Of a stretch of 29,087 nt of DNA, positions 28,696 through 29,087 are shown piece by piece. The notes beneath the pieces were generated by a model. The model was not told where the DNA came from and ran no database searches. It saw only the letters and a program-made list of their open reading frames with translations. The position numbers and the translations under genes were made by a program. Source of the DNA: a virus. The stretch's first letter is position 1; every line of letters starts with the position of its first letter. The stretch is taken from IMG/VR virus record IMGVR_UViG_3300012964_000045, positions 1 to 29,087 of that record, one strand, 5' to 3'.

Positions 28696-29087
28696 ATGAA
28701 TTCACGAATCAAAAAAGAAATAGCAATATGGGCCTTAATATTTGGAATCATGGCATTGTTCATGGGGATTCACGGCATTGCGTATGCCGCTTGTGATCAG
28801 TTTTACCCGATTGGCAAAAAAATTACTGTTCCAAATTCAGTTGAATTGTGCAATACATTTTATGCGGTGGAATTTGATACCAAACTGAACGGAGCAATAA
28901 TTTCCGTTGAAAAATTCCAAAAGGGAAGCCATCCGGCCAGAACCAACGATTTTCATCCCGATCCAAGATTGAACAAGGCAACCGAAGCTGAGAAATCCGA
29001 TTATCTGCATTCCGGATTTGATCAGGGCCATTTGACTCCGGCAGCCGATGCCATCAATGATGCGGAAATGCATGATACTTTTCTGCT
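28696..29087 (+). CDS. Exported DNA/RNA non-specific endonuclease (truncated by window end)
   Basis: The first 130 residues are visible. A signal peptide (MNSRIKKEIAIWALIFGI ... IAYA) is followed by the nuclease start with CNTFYAVEFDTKLNGAIISV and the motif DQGHLTPAADA, the DRGH-type active site of the NUC (Serratia/NucA) family. His is the general base, and Asn from NDAEM-type sequence downstream may bind magnesium. Arg of the usual DRGH is Gln here; the other key residues are kept. The enzyme would act in the periplasm. Roles could be degrading DNA released at lysis or attacking incoming foreign DNA. Confidence 0.85.
   Translation, partial: MNSRIKKEIAIWALIFGIMALFMGIHGIAYAACDQFYPIGKKITVPNSVELCNTFYAVEFDTKLNGAIISVEKFQKGSHPARTNDFHPDPRLNKATEAEKSDYLHSGFDQGHLTPAADAINDAEMHDTFL

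Noticed and set aside
1-29087. CRISPR arrays, tRNA genes, insertion sequences
   Set aside because: I saw no spaced direct repeats of CRISPR type, no cloverleaf with CCA-type end and no transposase. This was by eye, so a short tRNA could be missed.

Overview
The window reads as a large part of the genome of a tailed phage with a contractile tail (myovirus morphology) that infects a Gram-negative bacterium. All genes lie on the + strand. The evidence is a gene order that runs terminase, portal, head, neck, sheath, tube, tape measure, baseplate, tail fibre and lysis without interruption, with many 1-8 bp gene overlaps. The structural set (DUF1073-type portal, Nudix plus DUF2213 protein, DUF2184-type capsid, DUF3383-type sheath) resembles the virion module of Acinetobacter AP22-like (Obolenskvirus-like) myophages. 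That placement is from memory of the families, not from a search. The host cannot be named from the sequence; the M15 endolysin and Sec-type signal peptides fit a proteobacterium.

Left accessory region (1-3300). A cytosine-C5 DNA methyltransferase with a second, conserved-looking reading frame inside it (59-829 and 201-755) is followed by a conserved phage protein with an HxD...H...R pattern (903-1487), two tiny overlapping genes with their own promoter (1632-1966), and a set of small proteins (2024-3287). The gene ends at 1-42, 1468-1536 and 1947-1995 carry related elements, and a weaker candidate lies at 811-876. The three share TTGASCG-N4-GTTAKRC, and the two complete ones begin with AGCTAAC and have a short hairpin holding the stop codon. 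They look like integron attC sites, so this end may be a string of captured gene cassettes.

Packaging and head (3376-11347). A promoter with a tandem 9-bp repeat precedes the terminase subunits. The portal, a Mu-F-like head protein, a Nudix-protease-scaffold fusion with a probable nested scaffold start, a decoration protein and the major capsid protein follow. A strong intrinsic terminator closes the block.

Neck and tail (11370-25554). Neck and completion proteins come first, then a small protein with a signal peptide, the sheath, the tube, and a tail chaperone pair joined by a T-TTT-TTT slippery site (-1 frameshift). The tape measure, baseplate (plug, hub, spike, gp25-like, J, I) and a tail fibre whose distal third has a different base and codon style complete the block.

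End region (25558-29087). Two more signal-peptide proteins precede a lysis block with a membrane-anchored lysis protein, a Cys-rich mini protein, an M15 endolysin, a two-TM holin candidate and a conserved small protein. The window ends inside a gene for an exported DNA/RNA non-specific endonuclease.

Several structural-gene leaders carry compact hairpins, mostly with GNRA loops, right after promoter-like -10 boxes. This is a recurring RNA feature that the coding annotation does not explain.
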